In this document: one piece after another, positions 26,195-35,308 of the stretch
Position numbering within the stretch: the first letter of the stretch is position 1
How the letters are laid out: every line of letters begins with the position of its first letter
Assembly (NCBI GenBank): GCA_052139675.1
Contig: JBKQWE010000071.1
Location: 26,625 to 90,624 of the forward strand
Origin: JBEKCB01 sp052139675
Lineage (GTDB): Bacteria; Planctomycetota; Brocadiia; CAIUPP01
Reading direction: 5' to 3'
DNA length: 64,000 bases
Made by a program: the position numbers and the translations under genes
Notes under the pieces: model-generated
What the model was told of the DNA's origin: nothing
The model's input: only the letters and a program-made list of their open reading frames with translations
The model's database searches: none

Positions 26195-27979
26195 ATGGCC
26201 GCCTTTTCCGCACTCTTCTTCATCTCGTTTTTCCTCTACCTCTGGTTACGCATAGATCCCGCGCTTCTTTGGGGTTTCCTGCGGTCCCGAGAGTTCCCTT
26301 CTTTCCGGAAGGGAGCGGATTTCCTCGGGGCCTTTCTGCCGTACCCGGGAGGGCCGATCGGGTACGTGGCGGCGTACCTCTCTCAGTTGTACTACTGGTC
26401 CTGGGTCGGCTCGCTGATCCTCACCATCGTTGGCGCGCTGCTTTGCCTGGCCGCCTTCGGCGTGTTCCAGGCGCTCGGCGGCGCCCGGGCGCGCGCTCTT
26501 TACTTCGCGCCGGCCGTGCTGCTCCTGGCGCTTTATAACCTGTACGGCCATCTGCTGGCCGCTGCCCTGGCGCTGCTGGCCGCACTGCTTTTCGTGAATA
26601 TCTACGCGCGGCTGGCGCCTCGATCCGCCTGGCTGAGGTTGGCGGCATTCCTGGTCCTGTCCGCGGCGGTGTACTATCTCGCGGCCGGCGCGTACCTGGT
26701 TTTTGCGGCGTTATGCGGAATCCTGGAACTGTTGACCCGGCGGCGGCTTCTTCTGGGCGCGTGCTGTATCGTGTGCGTCGCAGGAGTTCCCTGGCTCGCC
26801 GAGAAGTGCGTCTTCCCCGTCAGCACCTTCGAGGCCTCTCTGCGCCTGCTTCCCTTCTCGTTGCCGAAAACAGGACCGATTCCAATTCTCGCGCTGGGCC
26901 TGTATCTTTTCTGTCCCGTCGTTGGATTGCTCATCGCCCTTTGGCGCCGGTTCGGCGGAGAGCGGTTGCAGCCGGCCGAAGGCGCGCCCGCGAGAGGGTG
27001 GTTTAAGCAGGCGCTCGAATCGCCGCTTCTGGTCATCCTGGCCGCCATCCCGATCTGTTTCTCGTTGAACCAGGACGTCAGGAGGCCCCTTAGAATCGAA
27101 AGCTGGGCGAGCCAGGGCCGATGGCAGCAGATCCTCGCGCAAGCCGAACACCTCTCGCGCGCGCAGTACAATCCGGAGATCAATTGGGAGGTCAAGAGGG
27201 CGCTCTATCACGCCGGCCTGATGCCCGAGAGTCTGTTCAAGTATGTCCAATACCCCGGGACCCTTGTGAGCCTTGTGCCCTCCGCGGGCGGCGAAGCCAG
27301 CGATATCTGGATTGAACTGGGAGACGTGGCCGAGGCGGAACACCTGGCGTACGAGACGCTGGAACTGGACGGCGACCGGCCGAGGAACCTGCAGCGGCTG
27401 GCGCTGATCAACATAGCCAAGGGCAAGACAGAGGCCGCGCGCGTTTTCCTCGGCGCCCTCGCGCTGGACCCGGTACGCGGGTGGCTGGGCAGGCTCGGCC
27501 TGGAGCGTTTGCAGGCCGACCCGGAGCTCGCCGGCGACCCGGAAGTCCAGCGCCTGCGCGCCTGCAGGCCGAAACGCGACACCGTCAAGTTCGGTTCCAT
27601 CGAAGACAAGCTGCTGGCGCTCCTGGAGGCCAACCGGCGGAATCGAATGGCGTTCGAATATTTGATGAGCCACTATCTGCTGTCCGGCCAGCTCGACAAG
27701 TTCGCCCTGAACATCCGCCGCCTCGACGATTTCGACTATCCCGCCATTCCTCGCCTTTACGAGGAGGCGATACTGGTCTATGCGGCGACCTCCGGCCGGC
27801 AGATTGACCTGAACGGCCGGCGCATCAGGCCGGAGACTCTCGAACGGTTTCAGCGCGTCGGCAACATTCTCGCTTCTCATGGCAACGATCATGCCGGCGC
27901 GCTCAGAGAGGTTGCGCGGGACTACGGCGGCAGTTTCTTCTGGTGGGACCTGGCCATGAGAGAGCGGCGACCGGAATGA
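26195..27979 (+). CDS. DUF6057-like multi-pass membrane protein
   Basis: A ~594-residue protein. Residues ~1-340 hold about nine to ten hydrophobic membrane segments, with L-W-L-R-I-D-P-A-L-L right after the first. Residues ~350-594 are a soluble, helical, TPR-like domain (for example N-P-E-I-N-W-E-V-K-R-A-L-Y-H-A-G-L). The layout and motifs resemble DUF6057 proteins. ATG 26195 sits just before the first membrane segment; in-frame GTG 26159 or TTG 26084 are alternatives. The stop overlaps the next ATG, so it is coupled to a c-heme, TolB-like protein. Function unknown. Confidence 0.7.
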   Translation: MAAFSALFFISFFLYLWLRIDPALLWGFLRSREFPSFRKGADFLGAFLPYPGGPIGYVAAYLSQLYYWSWVGSLILTIVGALLCLAAFGVFQALGGARARALYFAPAVLLLALYNLYGHLLAAALALLAALLFVNIYARLAPRSAWLRLAAFLVLSAAVYYLAAGAYLVFAALCGILELLTRRRLLLGACCIVCVAGVPWLAEKCVFPVSTFEASLRLLPFSLPKTGPIPILALGLYLFCPVVGLLIALWRRFGGERLQPAEGAPARGWFKQALESPLLVILAAIPICFSLNQDVRRPLRIESWASQGRWQQILAQAEHLSRAQYNPEINWEVKRALYHAGLMPESLFKYVQYPGTLVSLVPSAGGEASDIWIELGDVAEAEHLAYETLELDGDRPRNLQRLALINIAKGKTEAARVFLGALALDPVRGWLGRLGLERLQADPELAGDPEVQRLRACRPKRDTVKFGSIEDKLLALLEANRRNRMAFEYLMSHYLLSGQLDKFALNIRRLDDFDYPAIPRLYEEAILVYAATSGRQIDLNGRRIRPETLERFQRVGNILASHGNDHAGALREVARDYGGSFFWWDLAMRERRPE

Positions 27980-29571
27980 GGAAGCGGACACTCTGCGTGC
28001 TGCTGTTCTGCGCGGCGCTTGCGCTATCGGCCGCCTCCCTGTGCTGCCGGCCGCGTCCCGGCGCGGGAGACCTCGCGAATTGCGCGCCCGTGAACCGGCT
28101 TCCGCACATACGCCCCGACTACTCCGGGACCGTCATTCCGCCGAACATCGCGCCGATGAATTTCGTCGTAGAGGAGCCGGGCGCGGAATACTATGTCAGA
28201 ATATCGTCGAAGCGCGGAGACGGCATTGAGATTTCCAGCGGCGCCCCCGTGATCGAGATCCCGTTGAGGCCATGGAAGAAGCTCCTGGCGGCCAATCGCG
28301 GGGAGGACCTTCGTTTCGATCTCTGCGTGCGGCCGGCCGGCGGCCGGTGGGAGCGGTTCGACAGCGTCGTCAACAAGGTCGCGCAAGAGGAGATGGACGG
28401 TTACCTGGTGTACCGTCTGATCAACCCGCTGTACAACCTTCATTCGGTGATGAGCATTCGCCAGCGGAACCTGCAGAACTTCGACGAAACGGTCCTTCTC
28501 GACAGCAGGGATTTCCGCGATCAGTGCATGAACTGCCACTCGTTCCTCAACAACCGGCCCGACCACATGATCGTGCAGGCGCGCGGCGCCACAGGGGGCA
28601 TGCTCCTCTTGCGCGACGGGGCGCTCACGAAGGTGGATACCCGCACGAAGCTCAATCCCGGCCCTGCTGCGTTCGTCTCCTGGCACCCGAGCGGGCGCTT
28701 GATCGCCTTCTCGGTCAATACGCTGAGGCAGTTTTTCCATTCCGTCAGGACCGAACAGCGCGACGTTGTGGACATGGGTTCTCAGTTGGCCATCTACTCG
28801 TTCGACTCGAACAGCATCACGAGCACGCCCAAGCTCACCCGGCCCGACCGCCTGGAGACATGGCCGACCTGGTCGCCGGACGGCCGCTGGCTGTACTTCT
28901 GCTCCGCTCCCAAGCTATGGGGCAACGCCAAGCAAATCCCGCCGGACCGCTACGACGAACTCAAGTACGACCTGATGCGCATCGGCTATGACCCGGGCGC
29001 CGGCGCCTGGGGCGAAGTCGAGACCGTCCTCTCCTCGGAGGAGACCGGCTTGAGCATCACGCAGCCCAGGATCTCCCCGGACGGAAAATTCCTCGTATTC
29101 TGCATGTCCGAGTACAGCACGTTCCCCACCTTCCAGCAGAACAGCGATTTGTACCTGATGGATCTCAGGACCGGCCGCTATGCGCCCATGGAGTGCAACA
29201 GCGACCAGGCGGAGTCGTGGCACTGCTGGTCGAGCAACAGCCATTGGCTCGCGTTCACCAGCAAGAGAGGGACCGGCCTGCTGGGCCGAGTGTACTTCAG
29301 CTACATTGATGAAAACGGAAACGCGCGGAAGCCGTTCATCCTGCCGCAGCGGAACCCGGCCTTCTATGATTCCTTCCTGAAGCTTTATCAGTTGCCGGAG
29401 CTTATCGTCGGACCTGTCCCCGTGAGCGAGCATGAGTTCGCCCGCGTCATTCTCGCCCCCAGCGCGGTCACCGGCCAATTGGCCGTCACGGGTGCGACCC
29501 CGAAGGCCGAAACCGGCCCGACGCCGCCCATGTACGGCCCTGTCCCGGAGACGGAAAGCGACGAGGAATAG
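27976..29571 (+). CDS. TolB-like beta-propeller protein with one c-type heme motif
   Basis: A 531-residue exported protein with an N-terminal signal-like segment ending in a Cys pair. Near residue 180 is C-M-N-C-H-S-F, a c-type heme-binding C-x-x-C-H motif. From there on are WD40/TolB-type blades such as W-H-P-S-G-R-L-I-A-F-S, W-S-P-D-G-R-W-L-Y-F-C and I-S-P-D-G-K-F-L-V-F. The tail is low-complexity and acidic. It starts in an ATGA overlap with the membrane protein, so the two probably work together in the envelope, perhaps in redox sensing or transport. That role is inference. Confidence 0.78.
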   Translation: MRKRTLCVLLFCAALALSAASLCCRPRPGAGDLANCAPVNRLPHIRPDYSGTVIPPNIAPMNFVVEEPGAEYYVRISSKRGDGIEISSGAPVIEIPLRPWKKLLAANRGEDLRFDLCVRPAGGRWERFDSVVNKVAQEEMDGYLVYRLINPLYNLHSVMSIRQRNLQNFDETVLLDSRDFRDQCMNCHSFLNNRPDHMIVQARGATGGMLLLRDGALTKVDTRTKLNPGPAAFVSWHPSGRLIAFSVNTLRQFFHSVRTEQRDVVDMGSQLAIYSFDSNSITSTPKLTRPDRLETWPTWSPDGRWLYFCSAPKLWGNAKQIPPDRYDELKYDLMRIGYDPGAGAWGEVETVLSSEETGLSITQPRISPDGKFLVFCMSEYSTFPTFQQNSDLYLMDLRTGRYAPMECNSDQAESWHCWSSNSHWLAFTSKRGTGLLGRVYFSYIDENGNARKPFILPQRNPAFYDSFLKLYQLPELIVGPVPVSEHEFARVILAPSAVTGQLAVTGATPKAETGPTPPMYGPVPETESDEE

Positions 29572-29636
29572 GCCGCCGGCGTCTCAGCCGGCCGTGGTGC
29601 TATCAGGGAAAACAGCGACGGGGACGGAGCCTGCGG

Positions 29637-31112
29637 TCAGACGCGCGTGGCCAGTTCGTGCGGCTGGACGCGGGGCGAGTGCGCGCCGCAGCTTTCGGCC
29701 TTTTCGGCCTCCGGCGTGCCGGCCGGGCTCGCGTAAAACCCGAACTCGCGCAGGAGCCGCAGTTTCGGCAGGACGTTGCCTTCCAGGTCGATGTGGAAGA
29801 ACCCGGAGAAGATGTCCGGGTTGTCCGTGATGAGCTGGAAATACCGCCGGTAGCGCTCCGGGATGCGGATGCCGCCGTCCACGTAAATCTCGTGGCCGGT
29901 GCAGACGAACTCCGGCAGCAGCCAGGGCGAAAATTCGAGCTTCGCCTTCGCCGACCACTCGCGGTAGACCTCCGTCTGCGGCAGCAGCGAGAGCAGGCTC
30001 GGCAGGATGCGCGCGCCCATCATGCGGAACGAGATCATCTGGAAGAGCGACTGCCGGAAGTCCTCGATCGTCTCGAACGGGAATCCCCAGACGTAGAACG
30101 TGTCCACGCGCGGGAAAATGGGGATCGCCATCGGCACGACCTCGAGCGCCTGCGCGGCGGTGAAGCCCTTGCGGATGATCTCCAGCACGCGGTCCGAGCC
30201 GGACTCGATGCCGAACCGCAGTTCCAGGCAGCCGCACGCGGCCATCGCGCGCATCATCTCCTCGTCCACCAGGTTCACGCGGCCGAACGCCTTCCATTCC
30301 AGCTTCAGCCCCGTGCGCGCCAGCTCGTCGCAGAACGCCATCACCTGCCGTTTGCCGGAGACGAAGAACTCGTCCTGGAAGAGGAACAGGTCCGCGCCGG
30401 CGCGCTCGTGGATGAGCTTCATCTCCGCCACGATGTTCCGCGGGCTCCGCGAGTAGCTCTCCAGGTTCCACACCGGCGCCACCGAGCAGAACGTGCACGG
30501 ATACGGGCAGCCGCGGCTGGTCATCAGCCCGTAACCGGCGTAGCGTTTCAGCTCGATCTTGTCGAAGGCCGGGAACGGGATGCTGTCGAGATCGCGGATG
30601 CGCGCGCGGTCGGCGTTGTGGCGGATTTTTCCTGCGCCGTCGCGGTAGGAGATGCCGGCGACGCCGGCGAGATCGGCCCCGGAGTTCAGTGCGCGAAGCA
30701 GCTCCGGCCCGGTCAGCTCGCCTTCGCCGCGGCAGATGACGTCGATCCAGGGAAAGCGCGCGAGCACTTTCTCCTCGACCGACTTCGACCCGACGCCGCC
30801 GAGGACGAGCGTGCGGCCGGGATAACGCTTCTTCAGCGCCTGCATCGCCAGGATGGTGAACGGCAGCAGGTTCGCCATGCACGAGAGCCCGATGACCGGC
30901 GCGGACTCCTTGAGGAAATCGAGAAATGCGACGATGTCGAACGGATCGTCGGTGGCGCAGGTCTGGTAATCGCGGAAATCCACCTCGAAGCCGGCGTCCT
31001 CGAGCGCGCGGGTGAGATACAGGCAGCCGAGCGGCACGTGCAGCTCGCGCTCGATCTCCTCGCCGTAGCGCATGAAGAGCATGTTCAGGTTGACCAGCGT
31101 GATGTCGGCCAT
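29637..31112 (-). CDS. B12-binding radical SAM protein
   Basis: A 491-residue protein. Residues ~1-150 form a cobalamin-binding Rossmann domain (V-P-L-G-C-L-Y-L-T-R-A-L, L-V-L-G-G-V-G). The radical SAM cluster motif C-P-Y-P-C-T-F-C is near residues 201-208, in S-R-G-C-P-Y-P-C, followed by the G-I-E-S-G-S-D motif. It is encoded 27 bases after the GxRPD-repeat protein on the same strand, with AGGA/GGAG before its ATG, so the two form an operon. B12-radical SAM enzymes methylate or rearrange unactivated carbons, and pairing with a precursor-like protein suggests peptide modification. Confidence 0.82.
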   Translation of the reverse strand: MADITLVNLNMLFMRYGEEIERELHVPLGCLYLTRALEDAGFEVDFRDYQTCATDDPFDIVAFLDFLKESAPVIGLSCMANLLPFTILAMQALKKRYPGRTLVLGGVGSKSVEEKVLARFPWIDVICRGEGELTGPELLRALNSGADLAGVAGISYRDGAGKIRHNADRARIRDLDSIPFPAFDKIELKRYAGYGLMTSRGCPYPCTFCSVAPVWNLESYSRSPRNIVAEMKLIHERAGADLFLFQDEFFVSGKRQVMAFCDELARTGLKLEWKAFGRVNLVDEEMMRAMAACGCLELRFGIESGSDRVLEIIRKGFTAAQALEVVPMAIPIFPRVDTFYVWGFPFETIEDFRQSLFQMISFRMMGARILPSLLSLLPQTEVYREWSAKAKLEFSPWLLPEFVCTGHEIYVDGGIRIPERYRRYFQLITDNPDIFSGFFHIDLEGNVLPKLRLLREFGFYASPAGTPEAEKAESCGAHSPRVQPHELATRV

Positions 31113-31139
31113 TCTCCGTTCCTTCTCACGTTGCCGTCG

Positions 31140-31877
31140 TCATTGTGAATTCGGCAGACGATCGGGCTGATCCGGGCGCATGCCGGTGACCACCATCGGC
31201 GGCTTGGGTGGAGTCTCCGGTATCACGGCGGCATCCGTGTCCGGCGGAGTCGCCGGCGGATTCGTAGTTGCCGGGCTGCCGGGCGGTGTCTCCGCGGGAA
31301 GCGCTGGCGGCCGGTCCGGCCGGACGCCGCCGAAGTTGATCGGGCGCTTGGGATTGTTCACGGCATCCGTATCCGCCGCAGCGCCCGGCGTAGCGGCGGG
31401 AGCCGAAGTTGTGGCGGATGGAGCGCTCTCGGTCGTTGACTGCGCGGCGGACGGCGGCAGGTCAGGTCTGCTGCCGGTCGGCGGAAGCGGCGTTGAGTCG
31501 CCGCACCCGGTCAAATCCGCCCCCAGCGCGACGAGCATCACCGCCGCGGCCGCGCCCATGAGGATCGGCCGGAGCTTCGCGTCAACTCGGGTTTGACCGA
31601 TGATCGCTTCGAGCTGCGCCTGCGGGATGCCCGCGAGCATCGCGATTTCCGAGGGGCGCAGTTCCAGCCCGATCGTCTTCGCCGCCTCGGCGCGCTGCTC
31701 CAGGAGCAATTGGCGGAACTGCGGGTCCACCGCCGCCTTTTTGATCAGCACCTCGACCCCGCGCGGCACGCCGCCCACCGGCTTGCCCGCGCCCGGCGGC
31801 CGCCCGCCGACGATCGTCGTCCGCACCGCTTCCTGCTCGGCTCTGCGTGCGCCGCCCTTCTGTTCCGGAGCGCTCAT
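31140..31877 (-). CDS. Leader-like protein with three G-x-R-P-D-x-P repeats (putative RiPP precursor)
   Basis: A 245-residue protein. Residues ~41-98 form a compact, helical, charged domain (D-P-Q-F-R-Q-L-L-L-E, then L-R-P-S-E-I-A-M-L-A-G-I-P), like a leader or recognition domain. Residues ~103-120 are hydrophobic and end in L-T-G-C-G. The rest is Pro/Ala/Thr-rich with three copies of a motif: G-S-R-P-D-L-P-P (135-142), G-V-R-P-D-R-P-P (184-191) and G-M-R-P-D-Q-P-D (232-239). The ATG at 31877 has AGGAG 9 nt upstream. A radical SAM gene follows. A multi-core modified-peptide precursor is plausible; a Pro-rich surface protein is the alternative. Confidence 0.5.
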   Translation of the reverse strand: MSAPEQKGGARRAEQEAVRTTIVGGRPPGAGKPVGGVPRGVEVLIKKAAVDPQFRQLLLEQRAEAAKTIGLELRPSEIAMLAGIPQAQLEAIIGQTRVDAKLRPILMGAAAAVMLVALGADLTGCGDSTPLPPTGSRPDLPPSAAQSTTESAPSATTSAPAATPGAAADTDAVNNPKRPINFGGVRPDRPPALPAETPPGSPATTNPPATPPDTDAAVIPETPPKPPMVVTGMRPDQPDRLPNSQ

Positions 31878-31921
31878 CGTCGGATTCTCCTTCCATCGGT
31901 TCGCGCCACAGCCTTGCCGGG

Positions 31922-31949
31922 ATTCTACACCCGCCGAGTAAAAAAGCAA
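31922..31949 (-). promoter_or_regulatory. Promoter candidate for the GxRPD/radical SAM operon
   Basis: Minus-strand TTGCTT (31949-31944), 16-base spacer, TAGAAT (31927-31922), ~45 bases before the start codon. It is divergent from the plus-strand promoter at 32014-32041. Confidence 0.45.
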
Positions 31950-32013
31950 CTGAAATGTTTCGTCCTGCGGCGCGAGGCGGCGATCGTTGCCTTCCGAAAA
32001 TGCGCCGGGCCGT

Positions 32014-32041
32014 TTGACAGGATTCCGGCTGCGTGTAGAAT
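32014..32041 (+). promoter_or_regulatory. Sigma70-type promoter for the cyclase-led operon
   Basis: TTGACA (32014-32019), 16-base spacer, TAGAAT (32036-32041), 38 bases before the cyclase ATG. It shares the divergent intergenic region with the GxRPD gene, so one regulator could control both arms. Confidence 0.55.
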
Positions 32042-32079
32042 GGCGCAGGGCGAATGGAATCAGGAACGGGAAGGATCCG

Positions 32080-32775
32080 ATGAAACCAGGATCGCGCGGC
32101 GCTTCGGCGGGTGCGGGCGGGAGCCGGCCCGAGCTGGAGAGTCTCGGCGAAGTCGGCATCCTCTTCGCCGACCTTTCCGGATACACGCAGGTCGTCTATC
32201 AGTGCGTGGGCGATGAGGAGCGGCTTCAGCGCCTGTCCGTGGCGCTTTACCGGCTCTTCAATGCGCCCGGCCAGGCGCATCCGGACATCTCCGTCGAAGG
32301 CTACGCCGGTGACGGCTTCCTGGCGTTCAGCCGCGGCCGGACGCCGGTCCGCACCATGTACGACTTCGCGCTGACCTTGCACGGCCGCTTCAATGCGGAA
32401 ACGCGCCCGCTGATGCTGAACCTGGGCTTTCGCGCCAGCGCGGCGCTGCGCACGGGGCTTCACATCGGGCGCGTCTGGCGCATGAAGTTGTCCGAGGACC
32501 CCGAGCCGCCGCGCTATTCCAACATCTCCGACGCGATCAACGTGGCCAGCCGCGTGGTGGCCGGGCAGGTCTGCCGCCGGCGCGGCCTGGCGGTCACGCG
32601 CGACTGCTACCGCCGTTTGCTCTACGCCGGTCGCAAGGAGGTCCGCGAGCCGGACGAAGTCATCCAGGACCGCAACCAGTATCCGGAGCCGATCGAGATC
32701 TATCACATCCGGCCGGAGGAACATCAGCAGATCGTCGCCCGCCCGGCCGGGCAGACGAAAAATCCTCCGGCGTGA
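32080..32775 (+). CDS. Class III adenylate/guanylate cyclase-like protein
   Basis: A 231-residue, apparently soluble cyclase homology domain. The first metal-binding Asp is in F-A-D-L-S-G-Y-T (D31), the second in G-Y-A-G-D-G-F (D78), and the transition-state Asn/Arg region reads I-S-D-A-I-N-V-A-S-R-V. These residues support a catalytically competent enzyme. No receptor or membrane domain is fused. AAGGA precedes the ATG. A cyclic-nucleotide-binding protein is encoded at 37891-38355 in the same run of genes, so the two probably form a cAMP/cGMP signalling pair that acts on the locus. Confidence 0.78.
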   Translation: MKPGSRGASAGAGGSRPELESLGEVGILFADLSGYTQVVYQCVGDEERLQRLSVALYRLFNAPGQAHPDISVEGYAGDGFLAFSRGRTPVRTMYDFALTLHGRFNAETRPLMLNLGFRASAALRTGLHIGRVWRMKLSEDPEPPRYSNISDAINVASRVVAGQVCRRRGLAVTRDCYRRLLYAGRKEVREPDEVIQDRNQYPEPIEIYHIRPEEHQQIVARPAGQTKNPPA

Positions 32776-32825
32776 CTTGCGCGCGCCTGGCGAGGGAAGC
32801 GGGAAATAACTTGAGTGACGCGCGG

Positions 32826-32908
32826 TCATTCCGAGCGGAGCGAGGAATCTCATACGCGGCGCGTCGTAACGGTTTATGGTATGAGACCCTTCGCTGCGCT
32901 CAGTGTGA
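32826..32908. repeat. Imperfect inverted repeat of the 'TGAGCG..CGAAG..TCTCATAC' type
   Basis: Arms of ~30 bases at 32826-32855 and 32879-32908 face each other, ending in CTCATAC and GTATGAG. They differ at several positions. A related single copy occurs at 63949-63979 (GAGCGCAGCGAAGGGTCTC). This is a widespread intergenic repeat class and can form a long hairpin in front of the FHA-protease gene. Confidence 0.7.
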
Positions 32909-32988
32909 CTTTCATAACGTGTTTCCGTCGCAATGCGCCCCGTGATGGTCACTGAAAGCCGCAACGAACGACGAATGAGGAGAGCGCG

Positions 32989-35277
32989 ATGGGACTGACG
33001 ATCCGCTTCCAGGGCGGCGCGCGCGCCGGAGAAGTGCTCGATTTCGGCGACCAGGTCGAGACCGTCGTCTTCGGCCGCGACGCCGACAGGTGCCAGGTGG
33101 TCTTTCCGCCGGACGAGACGAAGGTCGGGCGTGAGCACTGCGCGCTCAGGCGCGTGCTCGGCCGCTACCGCCTTCAGCTCAACAAGGACAACCTGGTCCT
33201 GCTCGACGGCAAGCCGGCGATGGAAGACCAGGAACTCGGCGCGACGGCCGACCTGCAACTGGGGCCGGACGGGCCGCGGCTGATCGCCGAGACGACCGGG
33301 AAGGCCGGCCTGCTTCCGACGATGGACCAGGGCCGGCGCGTGGGCCAGGCGACGATGGTCCGCGACGCGGGCCGGACGGCCAGGAAGGGCCGGAACCTCG
33401 CTCTTGCGGTGGCCGCCTTGCTCGTGGTCTTCGGCGTCGTCGTCCTCATCGTGGCGCGGCGGCAGGAGGAGAAGATTCGCAGCGTCGCCGAATTGACGCG
33501 CGCGGATAAGGCGCTGATCAATGACATGGCGGGCAAGCTCGCGACGGTCGCCGCCAGGTCCGAGGCGCTGCCGATGGCGCTGGCCAAAGCGCGGCCGTCG
33601 GTCTACATGGTCGTGCTGCGCTTCCAGCCGGAAGGGAAGTCATCCTACGAAGAGGTGCAGCTCGGCACGGCGTGGGTCATCGCCGACGGCGTGCTGGCCA
33701 CCAACGCGCACGTGGCGGAGGTGTTCAATAACCTGGGCAAGACGATGGAGGACCTCAAGCCGCTCGGCATCCTCCAGGAGTACGTGGTCCGCTCGGACGC
33801 GCCGGAGCCGAAGACGCATCGCATCAAGTCCGTGCGCATTCACCCCGGCTACGAGGAGTTCCAGAAGATCTGGGGCGAGCTGAAGCCCGGCTACGGGCAA
33901 TCTCTCAGGACCCTGCGCATCGTGGACGCCGCCGGCCCGGCTTGCGACGTCGGGCTCCTGCAGGTGGACGAGGCGGACCAGGCCGGCCTGGCCGAGAAGC
34001 TGCCCGTCGCGACGCCGAAGGAACTCGGCGAGCTGCTCGCCGGCCGATCGGTCGGATATGTCGGTTATCCGGGCGAGAACCTGGCGCTCATCAGCCAGAC
34101 GCATCCGAATCCCGTCACGCAGGTCGGCAGCATCACCGCCGTGACCGACTTCCTCGGCGTCAGCTCGAAGGACGGCCAACTGATCCAGAACTCGCTGCCG
34201 CTCGCCGGCGGCGCCAGCGGCAGCCCGGTCCTGAACGCGGACGGACACGTCATCGCGATCCTCAGCGCGGGCAACATGGTGGTGACGAGTTCGGGCCGGA
34301 CCCCGTCGGCGGCCGGCATCAATTTCGCCCAGCGCGTTGACCTGGTCACCGAACTGCTCGAGGGGCGGGCCGAGAAGGCCCAGCCGGAGCGCTCCGCCGC
34401 GTGGCGCAGGCAGATACCGGAGGTGTACGACACCGGTCTCGCCCTGCTGCACAAGGACCTGGTTCCCGAATACATGAAGTACCGGGCAGTCCAACTCGCC
34501 GGCGACGATGAGGACGTAGAAGTCCAGGCGCGGGAGATTTCCCACCAGGCCGGCACGCTCACCGCATCCGCGGAGGCCGCCAATCCGGCCACGTACAAGG
34601 TCACGGCGACTCTTCCCTTGAACGCCGTGTGCCTGGTGGCGGTCGCCTCGAGCGACGACTCCTGCGACCTCGCCTTGAACGTGGTGGAGAAGGGCGGCGC
34701 CGGAGCGGGCCAGGAGCATCCCGGCCAGAAAATCCACGGCGAAGTTCCCTGGGCGAGCGTGACCCAGTTCGAGGCGCGCGACGCGGAGCCGATCGAGATC
34801 ACCGCCTCCGCCAGTTCGGCCAACGCGCCGGTGGACGTGTACGTGTACGAGATCGAGAAGAAAGAGCCGACGCCGGAAAAGCGCCTCGGCAAGGTCCTCG
34901 CCTCCTGGGTGAACGATCTTAAGCAGAGCAAGGGCGGCGAATTCTCGACCGAGGAAGTGATCGCACAGCAGGCCGAGTTGGGCGAGCCGACCGCCGAATT
35001 GAAAACGCCGATTTACAAAACGGACCTGAATATCGCCGGCGAGGGCCATTACATGGCGGTGGCCGTCGGGTCGCCCGGCCAGAACGTGGCCATCCTCGTG
35101 GCCGCGGTCAACGGCGACGAGCGGACGGAGCTTGCGAAAGACACGCGCGATCTTCCCTGCACCGCCTGCGCATTCGATGCGGAGGGGAAACTGAAGACCG
35201 AGATCTACGTCCTGGGCCAGACCGCGAAGACCCGGTTCGACCTATGGGTCTATCGAGCCGTGCCCAGGACGCCGTGA
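32989..35277 (+). CDS. FHA-domain / transmembrane / trypsin-like serine protease
   Basis: A 762-residue protein. Residues 1-100 are an FHA phosphothreonine-binding domain (F-G-R at 28-30, G-R-E-H at 47-50). One membrane segment follows at ~136-156. A trypsin-like domain has His in T-N-A-H-V (H241), Asp in C-D-V-G-L-L (D320) and Ser in G-G-A-S-G-S-P (S410). The C-terminal ~300 residues are beta-rich and unrecognised. The topology puts FHA in the cytoplasm and the protease outside. The nearby Ser/Thr kinase (45554-50668) could supply the phosphothreonine signal. Confidence 0.83.
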   Translation: MGLTIRFQGGARAGEVLDFGDQVETVVFGRDADRCQVVFPPDETKVGREHCALRRVLGRYRLQLNKDNLVLLDGKPAMEDQELGATADLQLGPDGPRLIAETTGKAGLLPTMDQGRRVGQATMVRDAGRTARKGRNLALAVAALLVVFGVVVLIVARRQEEKIRSVAELTRADKALINDMAGKLATVAARSEALPMALAKARPSVYMVVLRFQPEGKSSYEEVQLGTAWVIADGVLATNAHVAEVFNNLGKTMEDLKPLGILQEYVVRSDAPEPKTHRIKSVRIHPGYEEFQKIWGELKPGYGQSLRTLRIVDAAGPACDVGLLQVDEADQAGLAEKLPVATPKELGELLAGRSVGYVGYPGENLALISQTHPNPVTQVGSITAVTDFLGVSSKDGQLIQNSLPLAGGASGSPVLNADGHVIAILSAGNMVVTSSGRTPSAAGINFAQRVDLVTELLEGRAEKAQPERSAAWRRQIPEVYDTGLALLHKDLVPEYMKYRAVQLAGDDEDVEVQAREISHQAGTLTASAEAANPATYKVTATLPLNAVCLVAVASSDDSCDLALNVVEKGGAGAGQEHPGQKIHGEVPWASVTQFEARDAEPIEITASASSANAPVDVYVYEIEKKEPTPEKRLGKVLASWVNDLKQSKGGEFSTEEVIAQQAELGEPTAELKTPIYKTDLNIAGEGHYMAVAVGSPGQNVAILVAAVNGDERTELAKDTRDLPCTACAFDAEGKLKTEIYVLGQTAKTRFDLWVYRAVPRTP

Positions 35278-35308
35278 GCCGATATCATGCCGGTGGCTGA
35301 GGAACCCG

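Noticed and set aside
29575..29592. GCCGGC-gtctca-GCCGGC hairpin between convergent genes as a terminator.
   Set aside because: Six-bp stem, no T-run; too common in GC-rich DNA to call.
31878..32186. An N-terminal extension of the GxRPD protein reaching to 32186.
   Set aside because: It runs through the divergent promoter region and the cyclase start; the ATG at 31877 has a clear AGGAG.
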